Origin: JASFTV01 sp050050615
Lineage (GTDB): Bacteria; Desulfobacterota; DSM-4660; Desulfatiglandales; HGW-15
Direction of reading: 5' to 3'
DNA: 16,642 bases
Assembly: GCA_050050615.1 (NCBI GenBank)
Contig: JASFTV010000037.1
Location: 1 to 16,642 of the forward strand
Part shown: positions 14,747 through 16,642 of the stretch, one piece after another
Layout: every line of letters begins with the position of its first letter
Numbering within the stretch: the stretch's first letter is position 1
Translations under genes and position numbers: made by a program
The notes under the pieces: model-generated
What the model was told of the DNA's origin: nothing
Databases searched by the model: none
Seen by the model: the letters and a program-made list of their open reading frames with translations, nothing else

Positions 14747-15511
14747 TCACCAGATGGTCCAGCCCCCATCGATATATATTGTTTGGCCTGTAATAAAGTC
14801 CGAGGCCGGGGCTGCCAGGAAAATGACAATGCCTTCCAGTTCAGGGGGATAGCCCCAGCGGCCCATGGGTGTCCTCTCGTTAATGAAATTGAATCGCTCA
14901 GGGTCATTCCGAAGCTGAGCCACCAGCTCTGTCTCAAAGTAGGTTGGGCCTATGGCATTGACCCGGACCCCCAGTTTGGCCCATTCTAAGGCCATCACCT
15001 TTGTCATCTGGTCTATACCTCCCTTTGATGAAGCATAGGCCAGCTGATTGGGGAGGGCAACCATACCCAAGATCGAACTCATATTGATGACCTTACCGTA
15101 ACCGCGCTCAAGCATTTGGGGCGCCACGGCCTGAGCCACCAAAAAGTAACCTTTGAGATTGGTATTGATGACCAAATCCCAGGCTTCCTCTGGGAATTCC
15201 AGCACCGGTACCCGATAATTGACGCCCGCATTGTTGACGAGAATGTCAATCTTACCAAAGTGTTTGAGCATCCGGTCTACACCCTCATGGATACTTGCCT
15301 TCGTGGTCACGTCGATGACAAATGGCTCCGCATTTCTACCTGAGGCTCTTATGTCGTTGGAAACCCGATCCAGAGAAACCGTCTCTCGTCCGCATACCGC
15401 CACATCTGCGCCAGCTTTGGCGAGTGCCTTAGCAGAAACCTCGCCCAGGCCACGGCTTCCGCCGGTGACCATAGCGACCTTGCCGCTAAGGTCAAAGAGT
15501 TCTAAAGACAT
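14747..15511 (-). CDS. Short-chain dehydrogenase/reductase (SDR, FabG-like)
   Basis: This 254-residue classical SDR is an NAD(P)-dependent oxidoreductase of an alcohol/ketone pair. The motifs are TGGSRGLG (16-23), NNAG (93-96), and the catalytic Ser-Tyr-Lys as S146, Y159 and K163 (YASSK), ending in the usual C-terminal GQTIYIDGGW. It lacks any membrane or signal segment. Start choice is firm, with GAGGAG three bases before the ATG. It follows livF by 60 bases and precedes the broken hydroxyacyl-CoA dehydrogenase, so it is likely part of the same catabolic operon. It could oxidise a 3-hydroxyacyl-CoA or a hydroxylated substrate. The sequence does not fix the substrate, and FabG-like names are based on family resemblance only. 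Confidence 0.92.
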   Translation of the reverse strand: MSLELFDLSGKVAMVTGGSRGLGEVSAKALAKAGADVAVCGRETVSLDRVSNDIRASGRNAEPFVIDVTTKASIHEGVDRMLKHFGKIDILVNNAGVNYRVPVLEFPEEAWDLVINTNLKGYFLVAQAVAPQMLERGYGKVINMSSILGMVALPNQLAYASSKGGIDQMTKVMALEWAKLGVRVNAIGPTYFETELVAQLRNDPERFNFINERTPMGRWGYPPELEGIVIFLAAPASDFITGQTIYIDGGWTIW

Positions 15512-15571
15512 TTTCTCCTCTCAAAGAGAACGGTTGAACATTTTGCAAACCTCGTCGCTTTAAAAGTTGGG

Positions 15572-16273
15572 CTACAACACCAAATACCTTTTAATGACCT
15601 CTTCATCACCCCAGACGGCTTCCATAGTGCCTTCATGGACAATGCGGCCTTTCTCGATGATGTAGCCTCGATCACAGACCCGTCTACAGAATTTCAGGTT
15701 CTGGTCAGCAAGGAGAATGGTCACATGCCTCTCTCGAATCTGTCCAATAACTTCGATCAAACTGGCAATGACTAAAGGCGCGAGCCCTTCAGACGGTTCA
15801 TCCAGCAAGACCATTTCGGGATTAGCCATCAGTGCCCGACCCAGACTTAGCATCTTTTTTTCTCCGCCCGAGAGATTGAGCCCTTTCTGTTTTCGCCTAG
15901 CGCGCAGCACCGGAAAAAGTTCCTCAATCCGTTCGCGATTCCAGTAACCTTTGTGTCGAGAAAGTCTACGGGCAATTTCCAGGTTCTCCTCGCAGCTCAG
16001 ATCAGGGAAGATACGCAAATCATCAGGCATATAAGCAATCCCCAGCCATGACATGGCGTAAGGGGGCTTTCCTAAGACCTCGGCATCTTTGAAACGAATC
16101 GAGCCGCTTTGGGGCGGCGTCAATCCCATAATTGAACGCAGGGTTGTGGTTTTCCCCACACCGTTCCGACCAAGGAGGGCCACAACCTCACCCGTGTCGA
16201 CGACGAAGGAGACGTCTTGGAGAATGTGAGAGGTACCATAATGGGTGTTTATGGATTGCACCTGAAGGATCAT
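15572..16273 (-). CDS. livF: Branched-chain amino-acid-type ABC transporter ATPase (LivF)
   Basis: This 233-residue ATPase has the length of LivF, the second ATP-binding subunit of branched-chain amino-acid/HAAT-type uptake systems. Walker A is GRNGVGKTT (35-43), the signature is NLSGGEKK (133-140), Walker B is MVLLDEPSEGL (154-164), and the switch region LLADQN follows. Its start ATG overlaps the livG stop (ATGA), so the two are translationally coupled. In anaerobic degraders this transporter class often carries aromatic or short organic acids, and the ligase and AbfD-like genes downstream suggest such a cargo. That assignment is inference; the permeases and binding protein would be outside the window. 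Confidence 0.93.
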   Translation of the reverse strand: MILQVQSINTHYGTSHILQDVSFVVDTGEVVALLGRNGVGKTTTLRSIMGLTPPQSGSIRFKDAEVLGKPPYAMSWLGIAYMPDDLRIFPDLSCEENLEIARRLSRHKGYWNRERIEELFPVLRARRKQKGLNLSGGEKKMLSLGRALMANPEMVLLDEPSEGLAPLVIASLIEVIGQIRERHVTILLADQNLKFCRRVCDRGYIIEKGRIVHEGTMEAVWGDEEVIKRYLVL

Positions 16274-16642
16274 GCTGTCACCTCTTCGCCGAGGTACACC
16301 TCTCTCACCTTGGGATTATTTTGAATCTCTTCGGTGTTGCCATCGCCGATAACGACCCCGTGATGCAAGACGATCACACGATCGGAGAGGGAAAAAACCA
16401 CGTCCATGTCATGTTCTACAATAACAAAGGTCGTCTTCCCTGCACTTGATAAGTCCCTAATATTCTGAAGAATCTTGGTTCTTTCCACAGGGTTCATGCC
16501 GGCCGTCGGTTCATCGAGGAACAAGAGCTTCGGTCTTGCAGCTAAAGCAATTCCGACCTCGAGGAGACGCTGGTCGCCATGGGACAGAGCGCTGGCCACA
16601 GTTTGAGCCACCGGGCCAAGCCCGACCTGCACCAAGATATCG
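16270..16642 (-). CDS. livG: Branched-chain amino-acid-type ABC transporter ATPase (LivG), partial
   Basis: The window edge cuts this gene; only the last 123 or so codons are present and its start lies beyond 16642. Seen are the ABC signature variant ALSHGDQRLLEV (in place of LSGGQ, as often in LivG), Walker B KLLFLDEPTAGMNP, the switch histidine in IVEHDMDVV, and the C-terminal tail NNPKVREVYLGEE, typical of LivG. It overlaps livF by four bases (ATGA). Confidence 0.9.
   Translation of the reverse strand, partial: DILVQVGLGPVAQTVASALSHGDQRLLEVGIALAARPKLLFLDEPTAGMNPVERTKILQNIRDLSSAGKTTFVIVEHDMDVVFSLSDRVIVLHHGVVIGDGNTEEIQNNPKVREVYLGEEVTA

Noticed and set aside
1..16642. CRISPR array, phage genes, toxin-antitoxin pair or transposase
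   Set aside because: No regularly spaced repeats and no proteins with integrase, transposase, Cas, capsid or toxin motifs were found on either strand.

Overview
The window looks like chromosome from an anaerobic, probably sulfate-reducing or syntrophic, member of the Desulfobacterota (old Deltaproteobacteria). This is an inference from gene content: a UbiD decarboxylase, an oxygen-sensitive 4-hydroxybutyryl-CoA dehydratase-type Fe-S flavoenzyme, an acyl-CoA ligase/SDR catabolic set with branched-chain-type ABC transporter genes, and a short response regulator of a style common in that group. There is no 16S rRNA or intact tRNA to confirm it. No phage, integrase, transposase or CRISPR array is visible.

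Layout. (1) Positions 1-4110, minus strand: a putative operon reading M24 peptidase, ubiD, UPF0261/Tm-1-like protein. It has a good -10 box near 4160 and a candidate terminator hairpin at 3-25. (2) Positions 4111-4293: a divergent promoter region with a structured nadA leader. (3) Positions 4294-7966, plus strand: nadA (quinolinate synthase), a group II PLP decarboxylase resembling PanP-type aspartate decarboxylases, and nudC (NADH pyrophosphatase). This is a small NAD/aspartate-flavoured group. (4) Positions 7967-8280: a 314-base gap with a strong sigma-70-like promoter, followed by a zinc-ribbon membrane protein whose C-terminus is four tandem MshEN/GspE-N-like repeats. (5) Positions 9209-10465, minus strand: a single open reading frame joining a complete TrmJ-like tRNA methyltransferase to a complete response regulator. 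A perfect internal Shine-Dalgarno sits before the regulator. (6) Positions 10466-10834: an intergenic region with a promoter and tandem CTTTGAAAG boxes, a tRNA T-arm-like fragment, and a repeat element with two covarying GNRA hairpins. (7) Positions 10835-16642, minus strand: a catabolic run reading livG (partial), livF, SDR, a broken 3-hydroxyacyl-CoA dehydrogenase, an acyl-CoA ligase, a vestige of an acyl-CoA dehydrogenase tail, and an abfD-like gene.

How the parts may work together. Region 7 reads as uptake (Liv-type ABC), CoA activation (ligase) and CoA-ester conversion (SDR, AbfD-like radical flavoenzyme). Two beta-oxidation genes have been lost or broken inside it, so the pathway has been remodelled. 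Region 1 could carry out a decarboxylation on a separate aromatic or unsaturated acid, with the prFMN cofactor made elsewhere because no ubiX is present. Regions 2-3 link aspartate use (nadA, decarboxylase) with NAD synthesis and turnover (nudC).

The most unusual items are the TrmJ-response regulator fusion with its internal start, the zinc-ribbon/MshEN-array membrane protein, the hairpin repeat family present near both ends of the window, and the degraded beta-oxidation genes inside the AbfD locus.
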